The notes beneath the pieces are model-generated. The model saw only the letters and a list, made by a program, of their open reading frames with translations, did no database searches and was not told the DNA's origin. A stretch of 64,000 nt of DNA from positions 53,940,001-54,004,000 of the forward strand of contig CM114271.1 of the NCBI GenBank assembly GCA_050084515.1, in the 5' to 3' direction. Shown piece after piece: positions 12,401-24,435 of the stretch (positions within the stretch are counted from its first letter, which is position 1; the number at the start of each line of letters is the position of its first letter). A program made the translations under genes and the position numbers. The DNA is from Blasia pusilla. Lineage: Eukaryota > Marchantiophyta > Marchantiopsida > Blasiales.

Positions 12401-15400
12401 TTGGGTTCAGTGCATTAAATTCAGTACATTTGAAATGACAGACTTGCAATCAGATACAAGCAAAATGTTCCTCACCTTAATTCATGGCATAGGAAGAAAA
12501 AAGTAACTACAGAGTAGCAAGACACTTTGAGTTGAACTACACAAAAAGTTGGAAGAGCACAGGAGTACCCTACAAAATAACCAATGGACCTTCAACCACA
12601 AGAAATATCAACACAACTGTCCTTCCACTTGCCACTTAAAAGTAAGCGAGTCACTCACAGGCTTAGCCAAGATTCAGCAGGACGCTGGCAGCAAACCTCC
12701 ATACATCTAAAACATCCTCGGCAGAGCATATACATGATTCTAAGTAAGTCAATGAGGTATCCAACATATACTGCAAACCAAAAGAGATTTCCGCACACTT
12801 TACTTTAATTCTCTTAGTTAAATCAATGTTGTGATATTGTACTCTCACCAATTTCACAAAACCTGACCACCTTATCATGTTACAGAAGGTAATTGAGAGT
12901 GACCATTTTTTTCATTACAGGACACAAGGTTCCAGTATTTTAATTCCTGACCAACCTTCAAATCAAATCATTCCAACGGTTCACTACGTCTGGATTGTAG
13001 GACTTCATCCAGTCAGATGCCAAATCCCATAAACCATCTAAATGGTAGGCTATAAGATTGAGACTACATCATTCACAATGTCGATCTCCACACATGAGTC
13101 CATGAACTAACTTACCCTCAGATCAACTAGTTTCTCGCGAATCTGCATGTAGCCTAAGTGAAGCTTCCCTCCAAAGTGATCAGCTAGGCGGCGGTCACTG
13201 AGATCAGGTAAGGGAATACCACCATTAAGGGAGAACAACATACACTACAAGTCTTGCATTGTATGGCTGAGAGTTTGCTGAACAACCAAGTACGGAAGCT
13301 TTCAAAAAACTCAGCAGAATTTCACCTGTCGTATATGCTCAGAAATGCTCCGCAAATATCACACACACGGAGCTTCTGATCAGCCTGCACCTTCCATTTC
13401 AATTTCTGTCTCAGAAACTTGGCCTGTCAACCCATTCTCTGTTCCAGCGTGCAGCTCAATCAACAATAATCCCCCCTTCCCCCCGCCACAGGTTAAAAGG
13501 GCTGGGACAATATGATGAAACACAGAAGTTGAACCCAACCTTTGATCATAAGACATTGTACTAGAGATCAAACGTGGGATTAAAAACAGACAAGGTAAAT
13601 TAAGAAAAGGACATGTACATTACTACTTGACCATTACAGAGAAACACGTTTAGTGGATCGGATTCACTGACTTCAAATCGACCACAAGTAACAGAAATCT
13701 GAACTCATCCGTCCAAATGGGTCAATCAGTATGTTGACGGAAGCCAAGTACTCTATAGCCACAGAATGCATGACACTCACAATGCGGACATCTGGCGCGA
13801 GCAACTTTGCTGGATCTGTTGCAGCCTCTTGTCTTGCTCCCAGCTGCAGGTATTGCTTACTTGTCAGTAAGTTGTTTGATATCATATATTCAGACGACCA
13901 GTAAGGTTATACCACACATGAGTGAATCCTCCACTTAACAGCAGCAGTGAAGATTGCACCACAAAACTTCTGTCATCACTACTACCTTTTTTAGAGCTTC
14001 AGCTTCTTCCATGGCTTTTTGAGCTTCATCCACCATCCCAAGCTCTCCTGCTCACACGAGAAATCAGGGCCAAGTTAACATAACTCTCGAGCTCTCATAC
14101 TACAATTCTCTTCTAAACCAAGGTGAGTAGTAGGAGAAAAGATACATGGCAAGAGATACAGCATACCTTAGTGCTTTAAAACAGACAACATCGCATTTAC
14201 AAGTTCATATTCAATCTGAATCTCCTCCTTGATTTAATGGCGCCAAATTGGAAATTAGAGATTAATGGGTGAATGCCTTGGTCTTGAGAAAGAGAAAGTG
14301 AAACCTCAATTGCAATACTTACCAAGCTCTTCTGCTTTCTTCAACTTCTCTTTAATCATCTCTTGTGTCCTTGCATCTGGTGGCAAGGGTACCAAAGTTG
14401 GCAAGGGTGCCAGAGGTGGTGGATTTGGCAAGGGCTGTGGCATCAAGGCCCTATCTTTGTTGAAGGCTTCGAGAAGAGACATAGCCTGGCATACAAATAA
14501 ATACATCAAAAGACTAGCACTCACAATTACTTTGCTCTCCTGCAACTTGCACGTCCCATTACACCTCCTTCTAAGCTGAGAGCGTCCATAACATAAGCGT
14601 AAGCAATTTTCTTTAAGAATGTGTACAAGGGGTACTGCTCTCATTTTGATCAACCACACCTGACGATCAGCTCGCTTTGATCTCAACTCTTCAACCTGCT
14701 CCATGATCCGGATCTTATCATCAGTTCTTCCTTCCAGATCTGCAATTCATACGATCAAGCTGCTCAGTCTGTGATCCTAGTCAACATACTCACCTCCCTG
14801 TTTCTAACATTCCTCCAACTTCATACTTCCTGAAATTCAGCCTAGAATTTTCTACTCCAGTTTAAAGGTATGTGCTTTTCATCACCTAAAGCTCTATCAC
14901 TTCCGCAACTCTGACACAGAATATAATGAGCACATAGTAGAATAGAATTTTCCTGTTACTGTGTTGAAAACCGTACTAAATGAAAATATAACTAAATCAC
15001 ATTGTCTAAACTCGTATCGAAGATTCCATACCCATGTACTCAGCTTCTTTTAGTTTCTCCTTAATTTGCCTTGTGTACTCCAATGCCTCTGGGGACTGTC
15101 ATGAAGACCGGGCATCAATCATTAGTGGCATATGAGTAAACTTATCATGTGATACTGGGCAGCATTTATAATTAGACACAAGAAAAGGATGGAAAACCAG
15201 TGAAAGGTGTAAGCACCTCCACAAAAAAGTCTTTCGGATGCCAACCTACCTTCGTGACCTCAGATACAGCTATGGCTGTTGCAGCACCTGCATCATCATC
15301 TTCGAGCCTTTTCAGTGCTCGAGCAATCTTTCTGTCACATTCAACAATGTGTTTCTCCAAACAATCTTCCAACTCCCTGTCATAATTGTCTTTCCCCTTT

Positions 15401-16846
15401 ACTTTTGATTCTTCATATCTGGTGCGTGGCATCAAGGATTGCCAAGAACCACTGCCATCTCGAACATACAAATGATAACTGACTCCAAAAGCAGTTCCAT
15501 TTAACAATCCCATACAGACTTCTAATACATTTCATCACCTAGAATGACGTACTCTGCAAATACGAAGGTCAGTAAATTGAAATCAAGAAAGCAACCCAAT
15601 AGTTGCAGCATCAGCCTCTCTCTCTTAACAATGGAGGATCACTCGATATACAAAGTTCTCAAAAAATGATACTCTTTCCGTAGTTGTAGAGAGTGGACTT
15701 TTGAACAGAGCCCCAAGTCCATCTTCTGCAAAAGTAAACACAAAAGAAGATGAGAACCTGAATGGAATTTTGAAACAAGTTCCTATTCAGCACTACGTCT
15801 TAACTTAGAGACCAATTATAAAGATTTCAGACTCGGAGAATGTAGCTCTGTTGGGGTAGTCAAACAGTTCACTTTACTATCGTTGGAGTCATGGAGTTAA
15901 AATCCTGTTAAGTTCATTAAAGTCCCACGTGAGAACTTCCTTCAGGGGGACCGCAGCTTTGGAAGGATCATCCATTTCGAACTCAGGTAATTGATGTGAA
16001 TCACGTGGTCAGGTGGACACATCTTCCAAAGCCATTCGGAGGTTACATCATAGAAGAATTTCTATCCTTCCATTTTTTTGCACGAAGTGGCCTTGGGGAA
16101 TCCTTACAAGACTATGATGGTTCGGAGTAGTGAATTTACATCTATGAGTCTCCATTTAAAACATTCTTCTTCAGAATTCCCATGCCTACGGTCATTTGAC
16201 ATCAAATCTGCTTGATGATTAAGAACAGATACAGCCAATCCAGGAAAGAAGCTGATAAAACCTCAACTAACCTCCTACAATCATCTCCCACCAATAACTG
16301 GTCAAACAGTACAAACCATTTGATAGGTCCTACATTTCCGTCAGCTAATCACCTACTCAGCATGATTAAGTCTCACGAACACGACAACACCTTACTCTCG
16401 ACGACAGGATCGCCGACCAGTACTAATTGGGAACAGAACAAATTTCAAGACGAACAAAATGCATATTTCTGAGGCAGAGATAAACCTACTGCCTCCGGGC
16501 TGTATGCGCACTTCCAATTAGAATGATAATCTGCGGTCTAAAATGAAGGTGGGAAACTTATTGGCCACGCTCGCGCCTCCAGAACAGAAGCGCTAAAACA
16601 TATCGTCCACATATTTCGACGAGTACACTATTCAGATTTCATTCATTGTTATCGCAGCCGATTTCGTGAGGGGAAAGAAGAATAATTGTCATCACTTACA
16701 GTCAATTGGAAGAGGTCGTGAGGACAAAGGCCCGTAAGATAGAGGCGACAGACGTCACGATCGTAGTACTTCCTCTTCACCTCACGCACATCTCCATTGC
16801 GATTCGCCCCCATCAAAGCATCCAGTTGCTTTCTGAAGGCGTCCAT
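9468..16846 (-). CDS. LUC7: LUC7-like U1 snRNP splicing factor (14 coding exons)
   Basis: LUC7 proteins associate with U1 snRNP and help choose 5-prime splice sites in the nucleus. I traced fourteen GT-AG exons on the minus strand: 16846-16700, 15725-15673, 15418-15250, 15095-15032, 14739-14660, 14485-14323, 14047-13986, 13843-13781, 13384-13326, 13197-13116, 10341-10292, 10125-9877, 9752-9693 and 9495-9468. They sum to 1329 nt, a 442-residue protein plus TGA. Phases agree at every junction. The start MDAFRKQLDALMGANRNG is the canonical family N-terminus. Zinc finger 1 is CCCH (C33, C41, C56, H60). A helical coiled-coil region and a proline-rich stretch (about 195-215) follow. Zinc finger 2 is C2H2 (C275, C278, H294, H300). 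The tail is Arg-Asp/Arg-Glu-rich (about 331-440) and ends in RYDRY, as in plant homologues. Finger 1 reads GLCSKVH where the family usually has GPCPKVH. A further small exon in the 2.8-kb intron 13115-10342 cannot be excluded. Confidence 0.93.
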
Positions 16847-17318
16847 GGTGGCTTCTACTAGAAATTCGATGTTCTATCCCGAGACAAACTTAAAAACGCC
16901 AAAAAGATAGTAATGCAATGGTACGTTCATATGACCTAGAGCAACAGAAGTACGTTAAAACGAGTTTCAGAACCCTGTCGGGCATGCGAGTCGCGAGCAA
17001 GTTAAAGTTATTATCTGAGGCGGGGAAGGAAGAGACGTAAGGAATCCGGGAGAGGAAAAAGTGCAAATTCTAAAATAAAGATGAGATGGAGGAAGCGCCG
17101 ATCACTCATCACAAAGGGCACAATTCCAAAACCAGGGAAAGTCACCCCCTCGCTCCCTAACTCTAGCGAGTGACACGCTGCAGAAAGTCCTAAACTCTGC
17201 GATAACGGTTCTTACCAGCCGTTGCTTGGTTTTGAGCGAGGACTTGGATTCTGAAATGCAGTTCGGAAAGGGAAGTTCAGAATGACATGCACAGTTAGCC
17301 AAAAATGAATGGCCATAC

Positions 17319-17468
17319 CGTGTTCTGGAAGAGATCGTGCGGACACAAGCCAGAAAGAAACAGACGGCACACATATCGTCCATCATTGTAAGCCCGAGGT
17401 ATCTCCACCGCGCCTCCGTTCCTGTTCGCCCCCATCAAAGCATCCAACTGTTTCCTCACTGCGTCCAT
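17319..17468 (-). CDS. Second, divergent LUC7 first coding exon (alternative exon 1 or relic)
   Basis: A 50-codon frame starting with ATG at 17468 reads MDAVRKQLDALMGANRNG, then a diverged segment (GAVEIPRAYNDGRY), then VCRLFLSGLCPHDLFQNT. It is followed by a plausible donor GTATGG at 17318. It duplicates exon 1 of the LUC7 gene 470 bp downstream, including both cysteines of the first zinc-finger half (spacing Cx7C). It ends in the same phase, so splicing to the exon at 15725 would keep the frame. It may be a mutually exclusive first exon driven by an upstream promoter, giving a LUC7 isoform with a different finger-1 linker. It may instead be the remnant of a tandem gene duplication. The sequence shows the duplication; its use is inference. 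Confidence 0.6.
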
Positions 17469-18150
17469 TTCCTCCCCTACTGCCTCCCTTCTATTCCTCT
17501 TCTTAACTCTCGTGCCTTCCTCCTCCTTCAGCCCCTCCTCCTCATCCTCCCCATCCCCATCTCATTCAGCGACTGCACACAATTGCAGCTTCTCCACAGC
17601 CCTCCCATCATTAGCCCTGCAATTCCATGCACAAACGATCCTGCCGCTACACGATCATCTCACAAACCCACAAGACCATCTTCGTCCTCCTCGTCCCTTC
17701 TCTGCGGGATCTTCTTCTTCGTCTCATATCAGCGCGAAGCAGCAGAGCGCGAGCCTCGTTAGGGCAACCCCTCGCGGTCCGTCGTCCGTCGTCTCCGTTC
17801 ATTCTGTGGACGGATCTCCGCTGCGAGGAGATCCGTCTACTCCTTCCGTCCGCCGGCTTAGACGGAGCCTTGGCCCGCGCGAGGCTTCTTCAGCACTCCG
17901 TTGGCCGGAGAGCTCATCTGCGGTTACCGTTGGGGAGTTCTGTCTGGTTACTGGCTGCGCCGTAACCGGACACGCGGCTCCGTGGATGTCCAAGTGTTGC
18001 TTGAACATTGTGTAGAGTTCTTTAATTCCGTCACCCGTCACGTCATGCCAATTCCCTCCCAAACGAGTCCCTTTCCTTTTGCTCCCCATGGTTTTCCGTC
18101 ACCTTTTTCTATTCCCTCCCAAACGGGTGACATCTATACTATAATGTGAG
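17469..18150 (-). promoter_or_regulatory. LUC7: Probable LUC7 upstream/5-prime leader region
   Basis: This lies immediately upstream of both LUC7 first exons on the minus strand. The sequence is pyrimidine-rich on the + strand (purine-rich in the sense of the gene) around 17480-17740 and GC-rich around 17750-17960, unlike the AT-rich DNA beyond 18150. The string TTCCCTCCCAAACG recurs at about 18051 and 18111. This is typical leader/promoter composition. I cannot fix a TATA box or start site. Long open frames on the + strand here look like composition artefacts. Confidence 0.4.
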
Positions 18151-21129
18151 GAGGGGGGGTTACTTAATGTGGTAGTTTTTTTTCCTTAAAGAAAAGAAGC
18201 TCCTCCCCAAATAGATGCTCAACTTCATTATTAGAGACAAAACAACCAAAAATATTTGAGGACAAGCGTAACTCCCTGCAGCCACATATGCAGAAAGGAG
18301 AAAAAAGAGACTACATATGAAAAGTGAAGCCATCCATGAAAAAAACTGTACTTTTTTGCTGTAAGGGATCCCTATTTTCTCCTCCGAATCAAATCTGCTA
18401 CCTAAAAGCGTAATCCTTTCATTTTTGGCTATAAGGGGACCCAAGACTATTTTTTTCCCTCCGAATCAAATCTTCTCCCTGATAGTGTTTCATTAGTTAC
18501 ATGTGTCATTGTGAGAATGGATGGCCTATTGTATCCACACAAGTGTGTGATAGGTATGATTGCGACTCGATATAACTCGAGCCTGCATAGCCAAAGTTGG
18601 AGACACTGAGCCTGCCAAGTTGCTGTCAAGTGAGTCGAGTGTGTCGTTGGAGGTGAAAATGGAGTTCTTGTTGGAGGTGTAGTTGGAGCTCAAGGCCGAG
18701 GGGCAAGTTGAGTTGAGCAGAGAACTCAAGGTAATCTCGTCAAATTTATGGTTGTTATGATTAGCTAACTTGTCCGTGCGTGCGTTTAGCGAGAGTCCAA
18801 AACACGTCAAAGCTTTTTCCTCGCGGTATTGGATGTTGGAATAGTTGGTCTTTCGAGATGGTAGTTGTGCGTTGAGACTTGAAGCTTTAAATGCGTTCTC
18901 ATCCTCATTTTGTTTTGCAAGAGCGGTGGGATTGATCGGGATGCAGATGGGTGATCCGAGTTTGAGTACTCCTTTCTCTAATCGGCAAATGAAGAAAACT
19001 CGCAGACATGAAGGGGTGTGTCGAGCCGGACCGCACACGGATTGAGGAGGAGCATGGCGCCAACTTCTTCTATGGAATCACATAACTAGATCTGCATTCA
19101 CGAATAATATTCTCTGTTCGAGCATGTCTCTACACTATCGGTACTGGGTCTTGAAAATCTGTGGAGCCTTCCGTATCGTTTTCCGAGTACTCTTTGAGGT
19201 CAATGGATTAAAGTTTCAAATGGTGATTAGTGTCATTTATGAACGCAGATCAGAAACTAATTAGTGCATCGTTTCAGGCAAGACTAAATTTTACAAGTGA
19301 GATCGTTTCAACCTCTGCAAGATCAATCTTAGAAAGATGTCATTGCATCTTATTCTCAAACGAGCTCTTTGCCCGTTTTAGTTATCAACTTTCGTGACAA
19401 AGAACTTCGTGAATGAGTGCCATTACTGCTTAATCGACCCTATCGTTCAATCGCGCATGTACACTCACACTTGAACACTCCGTCTCAATTCTTTAGCATT
19501 TCTAATGATCAAAGAAGTTTCTATCTTCAACAAAGACCAAGACATGTATACAAGCACGATATTGAAAGGCAAACACTAATTACATGGCATAATTTGATCC
19601 TCCCTTTGCCTATGAAATGTGTCCACATAAAGTGTATCTCATCTTGACATTCAGGCGGTTTCCCTTTCCATCACTCTATTTGCAACCTCTACTTCTGAAG
19701 TAGAGGTTGCGAGATTTAAAAACGCGCTATCAGGCTCGTTCTCCGATCTCCCATGGGACCGAAAGTGCAAATTGCACGATAACACGCTTTCGTCTCGATT
19801 ACAAGGATGAAGGTTTCGCCGTAGACTTCTTATCATTCAGAGAATCGATACTAACATTTGAATTCAAGATATTTGCGGATAATTCGTTGACATCTCTACA
19901 TCAACGTCAATCCAATCGAACTACACCTTGTCGCCCCTCGGTTCGCAAAATGTTGTGAGAAACGAAAATTGGAATTGTGCGCAAAAATGGAATCGCGTCT
20001 TCGTTAAAGCGACACAATGGACTTCTCTTTGAGAACCAGGATCGCCCAATTCTAGATGACACTACATATTTGTCGTCCTCTGCAATCCGCGTCAATAGGA
20101 ATTCACCTCACTATTGCACGTGATCCCCACGTGGTTGGGAAATCGGCATCGTGAGACGGAAACCGATCGTCCAAGGAGTAAAGTGAAGGTTTCACAATTC
20201 GAGCATCCAGTCAAAAATAATGCTCCGATCGTACGAGTCCATTTGGTTTCAACGAACACCTCTTGGTCGATCAAGAAAGTTCACCACCGAAATAGCCGAC
20301 AAGTTTTCCCTTAGGCATGCGCCCACATTGCTTCCACATGATGATCGGCCGCTCATGTGCTCCACCTGCTCCTGTCATGACTATCGTGTCCCCGGAGAAC
20401 AAACGGTCACAAAATGATCATGAGCTACAGGCTCCTTTGGCTCTTCTCCTCTCCCACCACTTCTGCTACGCCGGAGGAGCGCCATGCCCGCTCTCCCTGT
20501 TGAATCACAGGATCAAATTTCAAAACCTACCAGACAGATCAATTGGCTGAGGCGCGAACATTTCTCTATACCGTCCATGTGCGCCCTAACGCCACGGTCC
20601 TCCTCCGATCAGTGCAGACTACGGGAAGACAAATTTCTCACGAAAAGCTTGGTCCATTTCTCGTGATGATTGCCAAAAAGGGAGGTGATGTTTGCATGTC
20701 CATTGGCCGATCATTAATCGTGAGGCAAAAAAAGTCTGAGGCGTGGGGCCTTGGGCTCCTCTTTGAATGAAAGACAGGGAAAGGGTTATCTTGAACCCTA
20801 CGGTTTAGGCAGGACTAGAGGCATTTTGAGCATGTTAATGTGCGTTTAGAATTGTTACAATCTGTTGGGTTTTTTTAACCAATATATCTATACTCTAATT
20901 TCGAGGGTGCTCTTGGGTTCAACTTGTAACATGCAATCTGGTCAGTGTAAGGCTAACCAAGAGATGAATTGGTTTAATTCACGCAATCAAATCATAATTA
21001 GCGTGAACAAGAATATGAAGCGTTCTGCAAACAACCCTCCTCACGGTTTCTGAACGCTCGACACACATTGGGGCTTATATCGATGCAACGATCGGAGAAC
21101 GATGTCTATAACTATGAATTTTCAGCTCT
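18151..21129. other. Intergenic, no recognised gene
   Basis: A 170-codon minus-strand frame at 18526-19038 (Asn/Ser-rich, low similarity to anything I know) is the longest open frame, and I do not recognise it. CTCCGAATCAAATCT occurs twice (about 18379 and 18460). A 29-bp palindrome sits at 19682-19710. Nothing else is identifiable. Confidence 0.4.
19682..19710. repeat. 29-bp palindrome
   Basis: Perfect 14-bp arms, GCAACCTCTACTTC and its reverse complement, are separated by a single T. It would form a cruciform or foldback with essentially no loop. Confidence 0.85.
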
Positions 21130-21756
21130 GTGAATTTCTCACATGCTCTACGGGAGCATCTTAACCAAATAGGCGGATTCCAAGCTCAATCGATCACTGA
21201 AGACACCACCACCGCTTATGCTCTGGTCAAGGAAGGCTTCAGATCAGTCTACCTAAGCGAGAAGTTGCAAATCGGACTTACGCCGTGGACATTTGAAGGA
21301 TACATCAAGCAGCGCACAAGATGGGGCCAAGGAGCAATTAATGCAGCAATCCCAAGCCACATGGAAAGTCATGCTCGATAGGAAAAACAAACTCAACTTT
21401 GACCTCAAAGTCCTCTACTTCTGGCACTCACGATATTACTTCCTCTCCATTGTGAACGTCATACTTGTCTCAACCATGTTCAGTGCTCTAATCTTCAAAG
21501 TCGATTCCGAATCGAATTTGACCTCGAAAGTCGCCAACTCTTCACCGGCCTCGCTTACAACCTCATCTTATGGCGCCTCGCATGGATGTCCATGTGGCTA
21601 ACGGTGTCCCAAGGCGTACAGAGCTGGAACCGGGATGAATCCACCTTCTGGTGGATGATCCCCTCCTTTGTCAATATGATCATGGATGCTCTCTTCAACT
21701 TCAAGTCCACATTCAAGTTTGTGCCCACCAGCAATATCGACTGTAATGCCAGCTAA
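21130..21756 (+). pseudogene. Family-2 glycosyltransferase (cellulose-synthase-like) fragment
   Basis: GT2 processive synthases polymerise sugars at a membrane. This fragment begins at IGGFQAQSITEDTTTAYAL, containing the TED motif that supplies the catalytic base. It continues to the product-binding QxxRW motif as QRTRWGQGAI (about 21310-21340). Hydrophobic membrane segments follow (WHSRYYFLSIVNVILVSTMF, about 21422-21480; a second span about 21545-21610; a third about 21640-21690). The reading frame shifts from frame 1 to 2 after the QxxRW motif and back to 1 near 21505, ending at TAA 21754-21756. The N-terminal half with the first two Asp motifs is absent. It is a truncated pseudogene, or the last exon of a gene with sequencing indels. 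The exact subfamily is not clear; QRTRWGQG is unlike canonical plant CesA. Confidence 0.6.
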
Positions 21757-22503
21757 GGAAATACGTGTGCGCTCAAGAAGCAGTTGAGCCAACTCAAGCA
21801 TCCATGTGTGTGACACCACGGTGAACCTTATTGTGGTTTCTTGTAAAATGTACTTTGCAGTCACCCAGTATGGGATTCGCAATTGCACAAAATGCTTCTA
21901 TGCAATTGGGCTATCATTTTTCCTATCCTAGCTTCTAACAAAATTTTCTTGGTGGGTGCCAAGTCAGATCTTGTCGTAATTATGAGCCAAAAATTATCTC
22001 TTTCCGGTCCGGTGCATGCTTTACCATTGTCATTACCAACTACTGATTTAGTTAACTTGCTCACTAGCAACTATCCCTCTCTAAATTATGAGACTACAAT
22101 TTTGGACCTTACGTTCACCTCCTCTTGCACACATGTACTTCATTACTCCTGCACCTGAAAGTCTACTCACAACTGATTGGGTCTTCCGAGCGACGGCCCT
22201 GTGTGTTTTGGTTGCGTGGTAGCAGGTTCGATAGCATGGTTCCAACTCTCTGAGCGACAGGCGAAGAGCCAAGGTGGGAAAATTGGTTGGAGAGGGTCAT
22301 ATTCTTCATTGGTTGGAGAGTGTATTCCTGGAAGTCCTTTGGATTAAACACAAGAAAGTCCCATGCAGACCATTAATTTACAAACTTTTTTCTGAGGATC
22401 ACATAGGATCTTATAAGTAGAGACTATATCATCTACCGGCCATGGTGGACAGTGTGGAACGTTCGTGGGTTGAAGGCCACAGGATTGGGAAGTTGCGTGC
22501 TCG

Positions 22504-22517
22504 AATCTGAGTGCACG

Positions 22518-22580
<63 letters not shown>

Positions 22581-22595
22581 ATCTGAGTGCACGCA
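22504..22595. repeat. (GA)28 tract bracketed by a 16-bp direct repeat
   Basis: Twenty-eight GA units (22521-22576) lie between two copies of AATCTGAGTGCACGCA (22504-22519 and 22580-22595). The flanking duplication suggests that the tract expanded between, or was inserted with, a target-site-like repeat. Confidence 0.9.
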
Positions 22596-23834
22596 GAAGG
22601 AGCTCCAATTTGGCCACCAAAGCACAAACCTCTACATCTGTTATGCCCTCCAACAACGAGTCTGTTTCAACGAATTAGTGAAGCGAATCGTGAAGCTACC
22701 GGGTGCTTGCATCGAATTGATTCTTCTGTAGTCTCATAGCATTCTTGTTGGCAATCGGTTAGTCGGTAGTGCATTGACAGCAAATCGTAAGCATCGCATG
22801 CACTTTGGCGGCCAGAGTCTCTTCCTGCATTAACTTTAGACCTCTTATGCCCTCCGCATATTAGATATGGTGTAAAAGCGGCGACTTCATCGTAGGGCTT
22901 TTTTATGCAGGCATTTACTACAACAAGTATCACCTTATACGATGCAACATATTTTTTTGCAATATCAAACTCTCTCCGAAAATGTTAGGATTGGCACGAC
23001 GCCTAGCTACTTCTGCACGCTCGCAAGAATGCATGGTTATATTACCAAGCTCAAGTGGGATTCGATTGTTGCAAGCATAAGCACATGAATGCTAATATAT
23101 TGATAATGGACGATGGTAACGCATTGTCTCTTTGAACAGTACCTTTGTGAGTAGTGCCTCCAAGGAAACAATCCACTTTGCGGTCCATTATTTAGTTAGA
23201 AGATCTTTTGAAGATGATAAATTATTGGAATTAACTACGATGTGAGCTAGATTTGTTGTTTACACTAACGATGATGCATCTCTAGTTGCACCTCCCACGA
23301 GCAATATCAATTTGGATTTTCCCGTTTGGGAAGGCTAATAAGGTGTTATGGTTTTGGCTTGGCAAAAGAAAGGATTCATTATATCGCTCACATCGGTGTC
23401 TATGTCAACAAACAAAAAATGTATGCTTTTGCCACTTCATCCTCACATTAGGCATGGTATTCCAATATGAGCGTCGCAGATTCCTGCGAAAATAGGTGCC
23501 AAACTTTCACCGCCAAATTGTCAAGAACTGGAGTTGGGAGACGGGATTGGAGTTGCGATCTACCAGAATTCTCTAGTAGTGCTTATATCTCCATGACCAG
23601 ATCAGGAAGGAAGCCATTGGGGTGGATAGAATCCCTTGGTCTCACGCTCGAGTCGAGCTCCATCAAAACCACTCCAAAGTTGTAACCATCCGTGGTGTCC
23701 ATGAGCTTGCAAGTGCTCTCTTAGTGAATATCAAGGATAACTAGCTTTCTTCATGCTTTTGTTCAGAAAGTAGCTTTCTTCCTCTGCATTCCCGTGGTGT
23801 TCAGAGGTTATTGCGATTCTTGTGAAGTCGAATC

Positions 23835-23836
<2 letters not shown>

Positions 23837-23920
<84 letters not shown>
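23837..23920. repeat. (AG)42 microsatellite
   Basis: An uninterrupted run of about 42 AG units. Frames through it are repeat translations only. Confidence 0.97.
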
Positions 23921-23922
<2 letters not shown>

Positions 23923-24435
23923 ACACCAGGTTTCCCAGCAATGGTAGAGAAAAAGCGGCACACAAATATTTTCCCTTTGATTGAACTCATGGCGAATAGA
24001 GGAATTTCCTCTCGGTACTAATTACAAGAAAGAGATCTCGAGGATCGTATCCGATTGGCAAACCCGAGAGCTGAAGGGAGGAAGCAAAAATATGGACCAT
24101 CATCTCGTGGTCTTGCAAACTCTAAAGGGGTGAGCGGATTCTTGAAACGCCATGACCAGGATTTGTATGCGGAACGTTTGGCAAACCGTAAGGAATAGGT
24201 TGGAATCGTCACACCCCACAACAAGTTATGAGAAGTGGCAAATTTTCGAGCGTATGTCTACGTCTTGGACTGCATTTGGCTAGAGTTAGCTTACATATAT
24301 CCTCATTCAAACTATACAATTTTAGGCCTTACAAATACCGATGGTGCATGGGGGCTGGTGGCTACCTCTTGACGCAATTCCTTGTACCTACAGCTTCCCC
24401 GAGAAACAACACACCACTAGAACAAATTGCCTATT

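Larger units (their letters stand above)
21757..24411. other. Intergenic, no recognised gene
   Basis: It contains two long GA tracts (22521-22576, 23837-23920). A short + strand open segment (about 24030-24198) is charged and coding-like, reading ERDLEDRIRL and later GFLKRHDQDLYAERL. I cannot assign it to a family. No other signal was found. Confidence 0.35.

Noticed and set aside
17512-18015. A 167-codon + strand frame upstream of LUC7
   Set aside because: Ser/Pro-rich translation of a pyrimidine-rich leader region, overlapped by other frames, with no domain.
18526-19038. A 170-codon minus-strand frame as a host gene
   Set aside because: No recognisable motif, no clear promoter or splice context, and overlapping open frames. 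Kept only as a remark in the intergenic entry.
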